Shown one piece after another: positions 14,427 through 23,642 of a DNA stretch of 40,628 nucleotides. The DNA comes from an uncultured Lachnospiraceae bacterium (GTDB taxonomy: Bacteria > Bacillota > Clostridia > Lachnospirales > Lachnospiraceae), in contig CAJUHJ010000020.1 of the NCBI GenBank assembly GCA_910586355.1, positions 1 through 40,628 on the forward strand, in the 5' to 3' direction. The first letter of the stretch is position 1. Every line of letters starts with the position of its first letter. The notes beneath the pieces are model-generated. The model worked only from the letters and a program-made list of their open reading frames with translations, was not told where the DNA came from and searched no databases. Both the position numbers and the translations under genes were made by a program.

Positions 14427-14834
14427 ATGAAAACAGTAAACGTCGTTTCCGCAATTATTATTCAGAATAATAAAGTGTTTGCAGCGCAGCGCGGATATGG
14501 AGAGTATAAAGGTAAGTGGGAATTTCCGGGTGGTAAAATAAAGCGGCAGGAAACGCCTAAAGCAGCGCTTGAACGTGAAATTATAGAAGAACTGGATACC
14601 AAAATTGAAGTTGGGGAATTATTTGAAACGGTGGAATATGATTATCCCAATTTCCATTTATCCATGCAGTGTTTTTTTGCAAAAGTAGTTTCGGGAAACC
14701 TGATATTAAAAGAACACAGCGCAGCAAAGTGGTTTCGCAAATCTCAGTTAAACAGCGTTGACTGGCTTTCGGCAAATAGGGAATTGATAGAGAAACTGGC
14801 AAAACATTTAGAAGATGCTGCCGCTGTTGATTGA
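14427..14834 (+). CDS. NUDIX hydrolase (MutT-like)
   Basis: NUDIX hydrolases cleave nucleoside diphosphates linked to another group. The 135-residue protein carries a complete NUDIX box starting at GGKIKRQETPKAALE and continuing REIIEELDTKI, which fits G-x5-E-x7-RE-xx-EE. The short single-domain layout and the start VVSAIIIQNNKVFAAQRG resemble MutT-type (d)NTP pyrophosphatases, such as 8-oxo-dGTP or CTP hydrolases; the substrate cannot be told. ATG 14427 is taken as the start because it fits the family N-terminus. Upstream GTG codons at 14415 and 14418 are in frame, but the weak GGTGA ribosome binding site lies over them. It is followed 22 bp later by a lipoprotein gene. Confidence 0.85.
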   Translation: MKTVNVVSAIIIQNNKVFAAQRGYGEYKGKWEFPGGKIKRQETPKAALEREIIEELDTKIEVGELFETVEYDYPNFHLSMQCFFAKVVSGNLILKEHSAAKWFRKSQLNSVDWLSANRELIEKLAKHLEDAAAVD

Positions 14835-14856
14835 AAAAATCGAAGGAGAACGTTTT

Positions 14857-15555
14857 ATGAAAAGAAATCGGATGATAATTGGGAAGTCGTTTATTGCATT
14901 ATCTGGGATGGTTTTTGCCGGGGCGTTCCTATGCGGATGCAGCAGTCAAAAAAATGAACAAAAGGAACAGAACGATTATGAGGAAATTTATACTGCTAAA
15001 TTGGATATAGAAGGCAATACAATTCCATTGGAAGTATGGACGGATAAAAATATGTCCACCAATGGGATAATAAAAATTGACGGACGGGAGATTGCGATTC
15101 CTTCTGAATCAGAAAGTATCATGTTAGGATATGCTCATGCAGAAACAAAAGTATGCGACTTTACCGGCGATGGAAAAGAAGAGATTGCATTGATTGCAGC
15201 AGGAGGGGCGTCAGGCTCTGTTTGCGCCGTTCAGGTTTTTAGCAATGAAAATGATAACTGGTTTGAAATGGATATTCCTTCTGAAATTTACGATAATGAT
15301 GGTAATCCTCCAGAATTTGTACAAGAAAAACTGGACGAACTGAATGAAACGATTTCTTTTGCCGTTTATAATTTATACCGCAGCATTTCGATTGAAAATG
15401 AAAAGATAGTCGTATCTTATCCTCTTTGGGCAGATACAGATGACGGGTCAATGGAGATGGGGACAATACAAAAAGAAATCATTTATTCTCCGGAAGAAGA
15501 GAAATTTGTGTTGGGAGACAGTCTGTTTCTTCCGGAAACAAATGAAAGCAAATAA
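14857..15555 (+). CDS. Lipoprotein with integrin-like (FG-GAP-like) motif, unknown function
   Basis: The start at 14857 follows GAAGGAGAACG; an in-frame codon at 14815 would overlap the NUDIX gene and lacks a site. The 232-residue product has a lipoprotein signal peptide with lipobox FLCGC near residue 27, then a Lys/Gln/Glu-rich linker. A motif VCDFTGDGKEEIALI resembles the calcium-binding repeat of FG-GAP proteins. The rest is a beta-rich domain with no recognised active site. It is probably anchored on the outer face of the membrane. Its stop is 6 bp from the stop of the convergent MATE gene. Confidence 0.75.
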   Translation: MKRNRMIIGKSFIALSGMVFAGAFLCGCSSQKNEQKEQNDYEEIYTAKLDIEGNTIPLEVWTDKNMSTNGIIKIDGREIAIPSESESIMLGYAHAETKVCDFTGDGKEEIALIAAGGASGSVCAVQVFSNENDNWFEMDIPSEIYDNDGNPPEFVQEKLDELNETISFAVYNLYRSISIENEKIVVSYPLWADTDDGSMEMGTIQKEIIYSPEEEKFVLGDSLFLPETNESK

Positions 15556-15561
15556 TCAGGT

Positions 15562-16878
15562 TCAAGTAAACCTCCGACGGTAAAATGCAAGAGACATAAC
15601 AGTTGCAATACACCAGCCAATCGGCCACGCGCACCAAATTCCGAAAGCGCCTAACGCGGTTTTTGAGAGAACAACGGCAAGTATCGTGCGCAGCGTCAAA
15701 TCTGTCAGCGTCGCCGCCATAAATTTTCCCATCATTCCGGCTCCGCGCAGGATACCGTCTGCTACCAGTTTTGCAGAAACTACAAAATAAAATGGGGAAA
15801 GGATTTTTAGGTAAAGGATACCTGTCTGCATGGCGGTTGTTGTTGGGGCGTCCATAAAAAAGCCAAGCAGGATGCGTCCGCCAAAAAAGTAACAGAGAAA
15901 CAATGGAAGCGACAAAAGCCAGACCATTTTCAGGCCGGCGTTAAAACCGGCTTTTACGCGGGATGGTTTATCTGCGCCAATATTTTGCGCCGTATAATTT
16001 GAAATTCCATTTCCAAGCGTCGTAAAAGATGTGACGACAAGATTATTTAATTTTACGGCGGCCGCATAACCGGCGATAACGCTTGCGCCAAAACTGTTAA
16101 TAACGCTTTGTATAATAATATTGCCCACCGAAATAAAACTTTGCTGAAGCATACTTGGAACTGCAATAGAAACTACTTTTTTTAATATGGAAAAGGAGAA
16201 TAAAGGCGGCTTGTCCGTCTTTATTTTTTTTAGGCGAAGAAGTATTACGCCAAGCGCAAAGATACAGCTGATTCCCTGGCATAGAAAAGTTGCCCATGCA
16301 ACGCCGGAAACGCCCATATCAAAAACAGAAACAAATAAGATGTCAATTCCGATATTAGCAGTGGAGGAAACTGCAAGGAAGAAAAACGGTGTTTTAGAAT
16401 CGCCCAGCGAGGAAAAAATGCCCGTTGCAATATTATAGAAGAATAAAAAGGGCAGTCCCCAGACGTAAATGGACAGATAGGTTTTCGAGTCCGCAAAAAT
16501 CTCATTTGGAGTGTGGATGAGCAAAAGGAGCTTATCGCCGAAAAGAATACCAATCAGCATAAGCAGCACGCATAAAATGGCGCTTGAAATCATGGAAGTA
16601 GAGACGGTTGTTTTGACTTTGGTAAGTTTTCCGGCTCCAAAAAACTGGGATACGATAACAGAGCAGCCCATATTGCAGCCGAAAGCAAACGCAATAAAAA
16701 TTAAAGTGATTTCGTAGCTGTTGCCTACGGCGGCAAGCGCCTGTTCCCCGATAAATTTTCCGGCTACCAGGCTGTCCGCAATATTATAAAGCTGCTGAAA
16801 CAGGATGCTTCCAAATAATGGAAGACAAAACTTCCATAGTACGGCCGACGGATTTCCTACTGTTAAATCTTTATTCAT
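15562..16878 (-). CDS. MATE-family multidrug/sodium efflux transporter
   Basis: The 438-residue membrane protein has about twelve hydrophobic segments. It has the MATE-family start NKDLTVGNPSAVLWKFCLPL with QQLYNIADSLVAGKFIG, and an internal repeat with FISVGNIIIQSVINSFG. MATE proteins export cationic drugs or metabolites in exchange for sodium or protons; the substrate is unknown. The start ATG at 16878 follows GGAGACTTG. A terminator at 16914-16953 separates it from the upstream TSCPD gene, so its own promoter or read-through must supply expression. Confidence 0.9.
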   Translation of the reverse strand: MNKDLTVGNPSAVLWKFCLPLFGSILFQQLYNIADSLVAGKFIGEQALAAVGNSYEITLIFIAFAFGCNMGCSVIVSQFFGAGKLTKVKTTVSTSMISSAILCVLLMLIGILFGDKLLLLIHTPNEIFADSKTYLSIYVWGLPFLFFYNIATGIFSSLGDSKTPFFFLAVSSTANIGIDILFVSVFDMGVSGVAWATFLCQGISCIFALGVILLRLKKIKTDKPPLFSFSILKKVVSIAVPSMLQQSFISVGNIIIQSVINSFGASVIAGYAAAVKLNNLVVTSFTTLGNGISNYTAQNIGADKPSRVKAGFNAGLKMVWLLSLPLFLCYFFGGRILLGFFMDAPTTTAMQTGILYLKILSPFYFVVSAKLVADGILRGAGMMGKFMAATLTDLTLRTILAVVLSKTALGAFGIWCAWPIGWCIATVMSLAFYRRRFT

Positions 16879-16913
16879 AATTCAAGTCTCCTTTGTTGGG
16901 TATTAGTTTACAT

Positions 16914-16953
16914 AAAAAAGATTTGACGTCGGCTGTGGCGTCAAATCTTTTTT
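16914..16953 (-). terminator. Terminator after the TSCPD gene
   Basis: A perfect 15-bp stem (16914-16928 with 16939-16953) is GC-rich towards its loop, around TTTGACG/CGTCAAA, with a T run on the minus-strand 3' side. It is also symmetrical enough to work in the other direction. Confidence 0.85.
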
Positions 16954-16956
16954 GTT

Positions 16957-17211
16957 TCAGGCATTTTGTTCTAATGCGCTGCGGCAGGCTTTTGCAAGCT
17001 GGTCGCCGCAGGAGGTGTTTTTAAAACCGCAGCGGATACCTCCAATACGTTTTTCAACTTCATCTACGGTCATTCCTTCTACAAGCTGGGGAATTGCTTT
17101 TAAATTGCCGTCGCAGCCTCCGGTAAATTTTACATTGTGGACTACGTCCCCATCTAGTTCAAGTTCAATCATAGAAGAGCAGGTTCCTTTTGTCCGGTAA
17201 GTGTATTTCAT
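16957..17211 (-). CDS. TSCPD-domain protein (TIGR03905-type), function unknown
   Basis: The 84-residue protein has five Cys, in GTCSS, GGCDG, RCGF, SCGD and ACRS contexts, and the motif KNTSCGDQLAKAC. This matches the small stand-alone TSCPD family common in Clostridia. TSCPD domains are named for a Thr-Ser-Cys-Pro-Asp motif found at the end of some class II ribonucleotide reductases. The Cys set suggests metal or redox chemistry, which is inference. ATG 17211 follows AAAGGAGATCG. Its own promoter is at 17269-17297 and a terminator follows it. Confidence 0.8.
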   Translation of the reverse strand: MKYTYRTKGTCSSMIELELDGDVVHNVKFTGGCDGNLKAIPQLVEGMTVDEVEKRIGGIRCGFKNTSCGDQLAKACRSALEQNA

Positions 17212-17268
17212 GGCGCGATCTCCTTTCTAGTCCATTCAGTATATAAAATAGTCTTATAAAACATGGTT

Positions 17269-17297
17269 AGTATAACATATTATTCCTTGTTTGACAA
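17269..17297 (-). promoter_or_regulatory. Promoter of the TSCPD gene
   Basis: On the minus strand, -35 TTGTCA (17297-17292), 17-bp spacer, -10 TATACT (17274-17269). Confidence 0.7.
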
Positions 17298-17349
17298 ATT
17301 ATGAAGAATATTATTTGAAAAAATTCGGCGAGGCATGGAAATTTCTATG

Positions 17350-17378
17350 TTGCGTCAAGTAGTGGAAAGTGGTAAAAT
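17350..17378 (+). promoter_or_regulatory. Possible promoter of secA
   Basis: -35 TTGCGT (17350-17355), 17-bp spacer, -10 TAAAAT (17373-17378). The leader to the ATG at 17445 would be about 60 nt. Confidence 0.5.
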
Positions 17379-17444
17379 AACTATGGTTTTTTAGATAATG
17401 ATACCGTAGTAAAAAAGCAGCCGAAAGGTGACAGGAGTAAATAT

Positions 17445-20018
17445 ATGAGCGCATTTACAAAATTATTTGGTACACATAGTGAAAGAGAGTTAAAAAGAAT
17501 TTCTCCAATTGTGGATAAAATTGAATCTTACCATGATGCTATGATGGGATTGACGGACGAACAGCTTCGTGATAAGACAAAAGAATTTAAGAAAAGACGA
17601 AAGGAAGGGGAGACACTGGATGAACTTCTTCCGGAAGCGTTTGCAACTGTGCGGGAATCTGCAAGGCGCGTATTGAATATGGAGCATTACCGGGTACAGC
17701 TGATAGGTGGGATTATTCTTCATCAGGGACGTATTGCAGAGATGCGTACCGGAGAAGGAAAGACTTTGGTATCCACACTTCCCGCATATTTGAATGCCCT
17801 GGAAGAAAAGGGCGTTTATATCGTTACGGTCAATGACTATCTGGCAAAGCGTGATGCGGAATGGATGGGAAAAGTACATGAATTTTTAGGACTTACAGTC
17901 GGAGTTGTTTTAAACTCAATGGACAATGACGAGAGAAGGGAAGCCTACAATTGCGATATTACGTATATTACCAATAATGAACTTGGATTTGATTATCTTA
18001 GGGACAACATGGTGATTTATAAAGAAGAGCTGGTGCAGAGGGGACTAAATTATGCGATTGTCGACGAGGTGGACTCCGTATTGATTGACGAAGCAAGGAC
18101 GCCGCTTATTATTTCCGGGCAGAGCGGAAAATCCACTCGTTTGTATGAGGCTTGCGACATATTGGCACAGCAATTGGTACGCGGCGAGGAAAGCCAGGAA
18201 TTTTCAAAAATGGACGCTATTATGGGAGTCGAAATTGAGGAATCTGGTGATTTTGTTGTCAATGAAAAAGATAAGGTCGTCAACCTGACACAGGAAGGCG
18301 TAAAAAAAGTAGAGCAGTTTTTTAGGATTGAAAACCTGGCAGACGCAGAAAATCTTGAAATTCAGCATAATATTATTCTGGCGCTCCGCGCGCATCATTT
18401 GATGTTTAAAGACCAGGACTATGTTGTAAAAGACGATCAGGTTTTGATTGTAGATGAATTTACCGGGCGTATTATGCCGGGCCGCCGGTATTCAGACGGG
18501 CTTCATCAGGCAATCGAAGCAAAAGAGCATGTAAAAGTAAAACGTGAAAGCAAGACGTTAGCGACGATTACATTCCAGAACTTTTTTAATAAATTCGAAA
18601 AAAAATGCGGCATGACTGGTACGGCGCTGACCGAAGAAAAGGAATTCCGCGATATTTATGGTATGGACGTTATTGAAATCCCAACCAATCTTCCTGTGCA
18701 GAGAAAAGATTTACAGGATGTTGTTTACAAGACGAAAAAAGAAAAATATAAAGCTGTCTGCGACGCGGTAGAAGAGGCTCATGCAAAAGGACAGCCCGTA
18801 TTAGTCGGCACGATTACAATAGAGATTTCAGAAGAAATCTCTAAACTGCTGAAACGCCGCGGAATCCCGCATAATGTATTAAATGCGAAGTTCCATGAGA
18901 TGGAGGCGGAAATTGTAGCGCAGGCCGGCCAGCATGGAGCAGTTACGATTGCTACAAATATGGCGGGACGTGGTACGGATATTAAGCTGGATGATGAAGC
19001 AAAGGCAGCCGGAGGATTAAAGATTATCGGTACGGAGCGGCATGAATCCAGACGTATTGACAATCAGCTCAGAGGCCGTTCCGGACGTCAGGGAGACCCT
19101 GGTGAATCTCAGTTTTATATTGCTCTTGAAGATGATTTGATGCGTTTGTTTGGTTCGGAAAAATTAATGGGTATGTTTAATGCGTTAGGTGTTCCGGATG
19201 GTGAAGAAATTCAGCATAAGATGCTTTCCGGCGCAATTGAAAAAGCACAAAGCAAAATTGAATACAACAACTTTGGAATTCGTAAAAATCTTTTAGAATA
19301 TGATCAGGTGATGAATGAGCAGCGAGAAATTATTTACGCTGAACGCCTCCGCGTTTTAAATGGAGAAAGTATGCGCGACGTCATTTTTAAGATGATAACA
19401 GACCGGGTGGAGGCAGTCGTAGACACCTGTATTTCCAATGAGACGTCTCCTGACGAATGGGATATTAAAGAATTAAATGAAATTCTTCTGCCAATGATAC
19501 CGATTGAACCAGTCACTCCGGATTTGGCTGCTGATATGAAAAACAGCAAAGAATTAAAACATGTGCTCAAAGAGCGCGCGGTAAAACTCTATGAAGCAAA
19601 AGAAACAGAATTTGCGGAGCCGGAGCAGTTCCGTGAAATGGAACGTGTGATCTTGCTTAAGGTGATTGATGGAAAGTGGATGGATCACATTGATGATATG
19701 GATCAGCTCCGCCAGGGAATCGGCTTACAGGCTTATGGGCAAAGAGATCCTTTAGTAGAATATAAGATGAGCGGATTTGATATGTTTGATGAGATGATTG
19801 CCAGCATACAGGAAGATACGGTGCGTATGCTGTATCATTTGAGAATTGAACAGAAAGTAGAAAGGGAGCAGGTTGCGAAAGTAACTGGAACGAATAAGGA
19901 TGATTCTGCTTCGAATGCGCCAAAGAAGCGTAGTAAAGCAAAAATTTATCCAAACGCTCCGTGTCCATGCGGAAGCGGAAAAAAATACAAACAGTGCTGT
20001 GGCAGAACGGCAAAATAG
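17445..20018 (+). CDS. secA: Preprotein translocase ATPase SecA
   Basis: SecA drives secreted proteins through the SecYEG channel by ATP hydrolysis at the inner face of the membrane. The 857-residue protein is full length. It has Walker A MRTGEGKT (about residue 100), Walker B VDEVDSVLIDEARTPLI (about 207), the preprotein-binding region, NBD2 with NMAGRGTDI and RGRSGRQGDPG (about 505-550), and a C-terminal zinc SEC-C motif PCPCGSGKKYKQCC. ATG 17445 follows an AGGAG site. It is an ordinary housekeeping secA, followed 62 bp later by a chemoreceptor on the same strand. Confidence 0.98.
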   Translation: MSAFTKLFGTHSERELKRISPIVDKIESYHDAMMGLTDEQLRDKTKEFKKRRKEGETLDELLPEAFATVRESARRVLNMEHYRVQLIGGIILHQGRIAEMRTGEGKTLVSTLPAYLNALEEKGVYIVTVNDYLAKRDAEWMGKVHEFLGLTVGVVLNSMDNDERREAYNCDITYITNNELGFDYLRDNMVIYKEELVQRGLNYAIVDEVDSVLIDEARTPLIISGQSGKSTRLYEACDILAQQLVRGEESQEFSKMDAIMGVEIEESGDFVVNEKDKVVNLTQEGVKKVEQFFRIENLADAENLEIQHNIILALRAHHLMFKDQDYVVKDDQVLIVDEFTGRIMPGRRYSDGLHQAIEAKEHVKVKRESKTLATITFQNFFNKFEKKCGMTGTALTEEKEFRDIYGMDVIEIPTNLPVQRKDLQDVVYKTKKEKYKAVCDAVEEAHAKGQPVLVGTITIEISEEISKLLKRRGIPHNVLNAKFHEMEAEIVAQAGQHGAVTIATNMAGRGTDIKLDDEAKAAGGLKIIGTERHESRRIDNQLRGRSGRQGDPGESQFYIALEDDLMRLFGSEKLMGMFNALGVPDGEEIQHKMLSGAIEKAQSKIEYNNFGIRKNLLEYDQVMNEQREIIYAERLRVLNGESMRDVIFKMITDRVEAVVDTCISNETSPDEWDIKELNEILLPMIPIEPVTPDLAADMKNSKELKHVLKERAVKLYEAKETEFAEPEQFREMERVILLKVIDGKWMDHIDDMDQLRQGIGLQAYGQRDPLVEYKMSGFDMFDEMIASIQEDTVRMLYHLRIEQKVEREQVAKVTGTNKDDSASNAPKKRSKAKIYPNAPCPCGSGKKYKQCCGRTAK

Positions 20019-20080
20019 ATTTTATATAACGACTAACGCCTGCTTTGACTGCAGGACAAAAGAGAAGGATGTGGTTTTGT

Positions 20081-21811
20081 ATGAAGATAAAAACGAGGCG
20101 GTTAAGTATTCGGGCTAAAATCTTAATAGTAACAAATGTGCTTATCATTACGGCAATTTGTACCATGGGATATTATTTATACAAACGCATGGCTGAAAGC
20201 ATGGTAGAAATGGGGGTCGAACAGGCGCGTATTGCTGCAAAAATGGCGTCGATTCAGTTAGACGGCGACAAACTAAAAGGATTTAGCGCGGGTGATGAAA
20301 CTGCTGAGCAGTATTCGAATATGCTTTCAAAACTAGACAATTTGAAACAAAACAGCGGAATGGCATTTTTGTATACCCTGACTACAGACGGGGTAAACGT
20401 GTATTACGGCATAGATTCGGATGTACCAGAAAACCGGTCGGCAATTGGAGAGCCGTTTGAAGTTTCTTATGAAGAACTAAAACCTGTATTTGACGGAGAT
20501 GAGTATGTTCAGGATTATATTGACGATACAGAAAATGGGCAGCTCATTACAGCATACGAGCCGATTTATGATGCGCAGGGGCGGGTTGCCTGCGTCCTTG
20601 GGAGCGATTTTAATGCGGCAGAAGTAGTAAAAAGCATGAATCAGACGAAAATGCGGGTGTTCCAGATTGGCGGAATGGCAATTGTATTGGTTTTAATCGG
20701 CATCAATCTTTTGGTCAACAGTATTACAAAAAGTATACGGAACGTGAATTCTAAAATATACGATTTGGTGCATAATGAAGGGGATTTGACACAAAAACTG
20801 CATGTAAAAACCGGAGATGAAATGGAACTGATGGCGAATAATCTGAACGCGCTGTTGGAGCATATGCGCGTGATTATGACCAATATTTACAAAGATTCTG
20901 GTTCTTTGGATAATTCAACGAAAACAGTGGTTGGGCATCTGACGAGAGCGGGCGAACACCTGTTAGATATTTCGGCGACGATGGAGGAAATGGGAGCCGG
21001 AATGGAAGAGACAACAGCTTCCTTGAGCCAGATTAATGTTTCGGTAGAAGAAGTTTTTGAAAGAATTGAACGCGTTTCCAATCAGGCAGAACAAGGGGAT
21101 GTTTCTGCGCGGAATATCGCGGTTAAAGCGCAGGAAATATGCGTCAGTGCAGAAATAGAACAGAAAAACGCATTGGAAATGGCAAAAGAAATGGAATTGT
21201 CTGTCAATGATAAAATTGAAAAAGCAAAATCTGTGGAAGAGATTAATCTTTTAACAGAGAATATCATCAGTATTACAGAACAAACGAATCTTTTAGCATT
21301 AAATGCCAGTATAGAAGCTGCCAGGGCTGGAGACGCCGGAAAAGGATTTGCTGTTGTGGCAAATGAAATTGGGCAGCTTGCAGCAGACTCAGCGAATGCA
21401 GCCGTGAAAATCAAACAGGTCAGTAGTTCCGTTATTTCTTCTGTTGAGGGGCTTGCCGGTGAAGCGCATAAAATGCTGGAATTTTTGGACAAAATTGCTA
21501 TGGAAGGGTATCATAAGCTGCTTGAAGCAAGCAGGGATTACAGTAAAGACGCGGAACAAATTCACTCGATGATGGAGCGTTTTGCTGAGAATTCTATTAG
21601 TTTAAAACAGACCATGGATGATATTAAAGAGAATATGAACGCGATTAGTATCGCGGCGGAAGAGAGTACACGCGGAGTAATTAACGTATCAGAAATGGCA
21701 ACGGATTTGACTCATAGCATGAAGGATATTGAAAATAAAGCAGACGTCAATAAACAGATTGTAGGACATTTGGAAGAGGAAGTGGGTAAATTCAAATTGT
21801 CGGATGAGTAA
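20081..21811 (+). CDS. Methyl-accepting chemotaxis protein with extracellular sensor
   Basis: The start at 20081 follows GAAGGATG; an earlier TTG (20045) has no site. The 576-residue receptor has TM1 (about residues 13-33), an extracellular sensory region of about 150 residues (about 35-190), TM2 (about 203-223) and a HAMP linker. The cytoplasmic signalling domain has its tip at EQTNLLALNASIEAARAGD and AGKGFAVVANEIGQLA. The ectodomain (LYTLTTDGVNVYYGIDSD, EPIYDAQGRVACVLGSDF) resembles a small Cache/PAS-type fold; the ligand is unknown. It would signal to CheA/CheW, encoded at 29691-32428. It is followed by galM, perhaps cotranscribed. Confidence 0.88.
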   Translation: MKIKTRRLSIRAKILIVTNVLIITAICTMGYYLYKRMAESMVEMGVEQARIAAKMASIQLDGDKLKGFSAGDETAEQYSNMLSKLDNLKQNSGMAFLYTLTTDGVNVYYGIDSDVPENRSAIGEPFEVSYEELKPVFDGDEYVQDYIDDTENGQLITAYEPIYDAQGRVACVLGSDFNAAEVVKSMNQTKMRVFQIGGMAIVLVLIGINLLVNSITKSIRNVNSKIYDLVHNEGDLTQKLHVKTGDEMELMANNLNALLEHMRVIMTNIYKDSGSLDNSTKTVVGHLTRAGEHLLDISATMEEMGAGMEETTASLSQINVSVEEVFERIERVSNQAEQGDVSARNIAVKAQEICVSAEIEQKNALEMAKEMELSVNDKIEKAKSVEEINLLTENIISITEQTNLLALNASIEAARAGDAGKGFAVVANEIGQLAADSANAAVKIKQVSSSVISSVEGLAGEAHKMLEFLDKIAMEGYHKLLEASRDYSKDAEQIHSMMERFAENSISLKQTMDDIKENMNAISIAAEESTRGVINVSEMATDLTHSMKDIENKADVNKQIVGHLEEEVGKFKLSDE

Positions 21812-21838
21812 TTTTGGAGAATGGGAAGAGGTGAAGGT

Positions 21839-22894
21839 ATGGTAAAGGAAAGTTTTGGTACAGACGGCAGGGACAATCCGGTGGAACTGTTTACGTTGTC
21901 AAACGGGAACGGCACAAAAGTAAAAATCAGTACATTGGGAGCGACTGTTGTATCATTCTTGTTTTTGGACAAAACGGGGACTTTGCGCGACGTAGTATTG
22001 GGATATGACAGCGCAGAGGACTATCTTAAGAACAATGGGCTGTATTTTGGGGCTTCCGTAGGAAGATGTGCGAACCGCATATCAAACGCTAAGGTTACGA
22101 TTGACGGTGTGGAATACGCGCTGGAGGCAAACAGCGGCAGTAATAACCTGCACAGCGGCAGTAATGGAATCAGTTATAAAATCTGGGAAGTAGAACATAT
22201 AGATGAAGAGGCAAACTGCCTGGCGCTTAAGATTGTCAGCGCTGATTTGGAACAAGGGTTTCCGGGTAATATGACGATACGCGCGATATTTACATTGACA
22301 GAAGAAGATGCGCTGCATATCGAATATCAGGCGGTTTCAGATAAGACCACCATTGCGAATTTTACAAATCACAGCTATTTTAACCTGGCGGGACATGACT
22401 CAGGGAATATCAGCGGACAAAAGCTCAAACTATATGCAAAAGCGTTTACTCCGTTAGCGCCTAAAGATTCCATTCCCACAGGAGAAATCTGTTCTGTGGA
22501 AGGAACGCCGTTTGATTTTACAGATTTCAAAGAAATCGGAAGAGATATAGAAGCGACTGACAAACAGATAACCTATGCAAGAGGATATGACCATAATTTT
22601 GTTTTAGAGAACCAGGGAGAATTAAAACTTATGGCGGAGGCTGAATGTGAAGAAACTGGAATTCATTTGTATGCGTATACAGACCGTCCGGGCGTTCAGC
22701 TGTATACAGGTAATTTTATCCATGGGCATATGGGAAAACAGGGAGCTTTTTATGGGGAGCGTCATGGATTTTGCTTAGAATCCCAGTATTATCCAGATGC
22801 GTTTCGGCATCCGGATTTTCAAAAACCGCTGATTTTGGCGGGAGAGGCTTATAAAGCACATACTGTTTTTAGGCTGAAATTAAAAGAAGATTAA
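21839..22894 (+). CDS. galM: Aldose 1-epimerase (mutarotase)
   Basis: This enzyme interconverts the alpha and beta anomers of aldoses such as galactose and glucose in the cytosol. The family motifs are present: GRCANRIS, NNLHSG, the catalytic-His region NHSYFNLAG, GYDHNF, and the catalytic-Glu region CLESQYYPDA. The length of 351 residues is typical. The start at 21839 is preferred because GAAGAGGTG lies just upstream; another in-frame ATG is at 21821. It lies 27 bp after the chemoreceptor. Its stop codon overlaps the stop of the convergent ECF gene by 4 bp. Confidence 0.93.
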   Translation: MVKESFGTDGRDNPVELFTLSNGNGTKVKISTLGATVVSFLFLDKTGTLRDVVLGYDSAEDYLKNNGLYFGASVGRCANRISNAKVTIDGVEYALEANSGSNNLHSGSNGISYKIWEVEHIDEEANCLALKIVSADLEQGFPGNMTIRAIFTLTEEDALHIEYQAVSDKTTIANFTNHSYFNLAGHDSGNISGQKLKLYAKAFTPLAPKDSIPTGEICSVEGTPFDFTDFKEIGRDIEATDKQITYARGYDHNFVLENQGELKLMAEAECEETGIHLYAYTDRPGVQLYTGNFIHGHMGKQGAFYGERHGFCLESQYYPDAFRHPDFQKPLILAGEAYKAHTVFRLKLKED

Positions 22895-23460
22895 TCTAAA
22901 ATCCAATCTTTTATATCTGGTATTTTTAATAGAACAGGCATTAAAATAAGAGCGGTCAGGATACCGGCGGCGCCTTGTATGATATTAAAAGGAATACCGG
23001 AAGCGGAAGATACGGCTGCTGCCGCGAACGCCGCTTTTGTTAAACCGCCTGAAGAGGCTGCCGCCAATCCGGTTTCATAAAGAAAGTATCCAATTACCAT
23101 AATGCTTTCTCCAACGAGGCCGCTGACAATGATACCAATACGGTAACTGTGCCTGGAGTGGAAACGGTGTTTTAAGAAAGAAAATAAAATTCCGGCGATA
23201 CCAGCGGTCAATGATTTGATAAGAAAGGTAGCGGGAGCCCATGCAGCATAGCCTGAGAAAATGTCGGCAAACATAGATCCGGTTCCGGCTGCCGCCGCGC
23301 CGGCTGCCGGGCCTAATACAATCCCGCTTAAAAGAACCATACCATCTCCTAAATGGATGTAGCCAAAAGTGGGCGTAGAGATTTTGATAATCATAGTTGC
23401 GATACAAGTAAAAGCAGCCATAAGCGCGGCAATGATAAGTTTTTTTGTGGATGTTTGCAT
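22891..23460 (-). CDS. ECF transporter S component (substrate-binding membrane subunit)
   Basis: S components bind a vitamin or other small solute and work with a shared ECF energising module, not present here. The 189-residue protein has about five to six membrane segments. Its start is typical of S components (MQTSTKKLIIAALMAAFTCI), followed by IHLGDGMVLLSGIVLGP and a Gly/Ala-rich region. The start at 23460 follows AGGAGGAATTC; in-frame codons upstream have no site. No FMN, thiamin or other riboswitch was seen upstream, so the solute is open (riboflavin, pantothenate, pyridoxine and HMP transporters all belong to this group). Confidence 0.85.
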   Translation of the reverse strand: MQTSTKKLIIAALMAAFTCIATMIIKISTPTFGYIHLGDGMVLLSGIVLGPAAGAAAAGTGSMFADIFSGYAAWAPATFLIKSLTAGIAGILFSFLKHRFHSRHSYRIGIIVSGLVGESIMVIGYFLYETGLAAASSGGLTKAAFAAAAVSSASGIPFNIIQGAAGILTALILMPVLLKIPDIKDWILD

Positions 23461-23487
23461 AATAGAATTCCTCCTTTTGTTTTTTGT

Positions 23488-23516
23488 ATCATATCTGTTT
23501 GCTGGCGTTGTGAAAA
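23488..23516 (-). promoter_or_regulatory. Possible promoter of the ECF S-component gene
   Basis: On the minus strand, -35 TTTTCA (23516-23511), 17-bp spacer, -10 TATGAT (23493-23488). The -35 box is weak. Confidence 0.45.
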
Positions 23517-23565
23517 GAGCCAGTTTTTGTTGAATTGAGCAGGCCGGTTTGGTGGAAGAAATGAA

Positions 23566-23594
23566 TTGACATTTTATTTTAAACATGGTATCGT
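23566..23594 (+). promoter_or_regulatory. Promoter at the head of the chemosensory cluster
   Basis: A consensus -35 TTGACA (23566-23571), 17-bp spacer and a weaker -10 TATCGT (23589-23594) lie before the first REC-HD-GYP gene. No sigma-D (flagellar) type promoter was noticed in front of the cluster. Confidence 0.55.
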
Positions 23595-23642
23595 AGAGAA
23601 TAGAGAAAACTAATTATAAAGTATATAATATGGAGATTAGAC

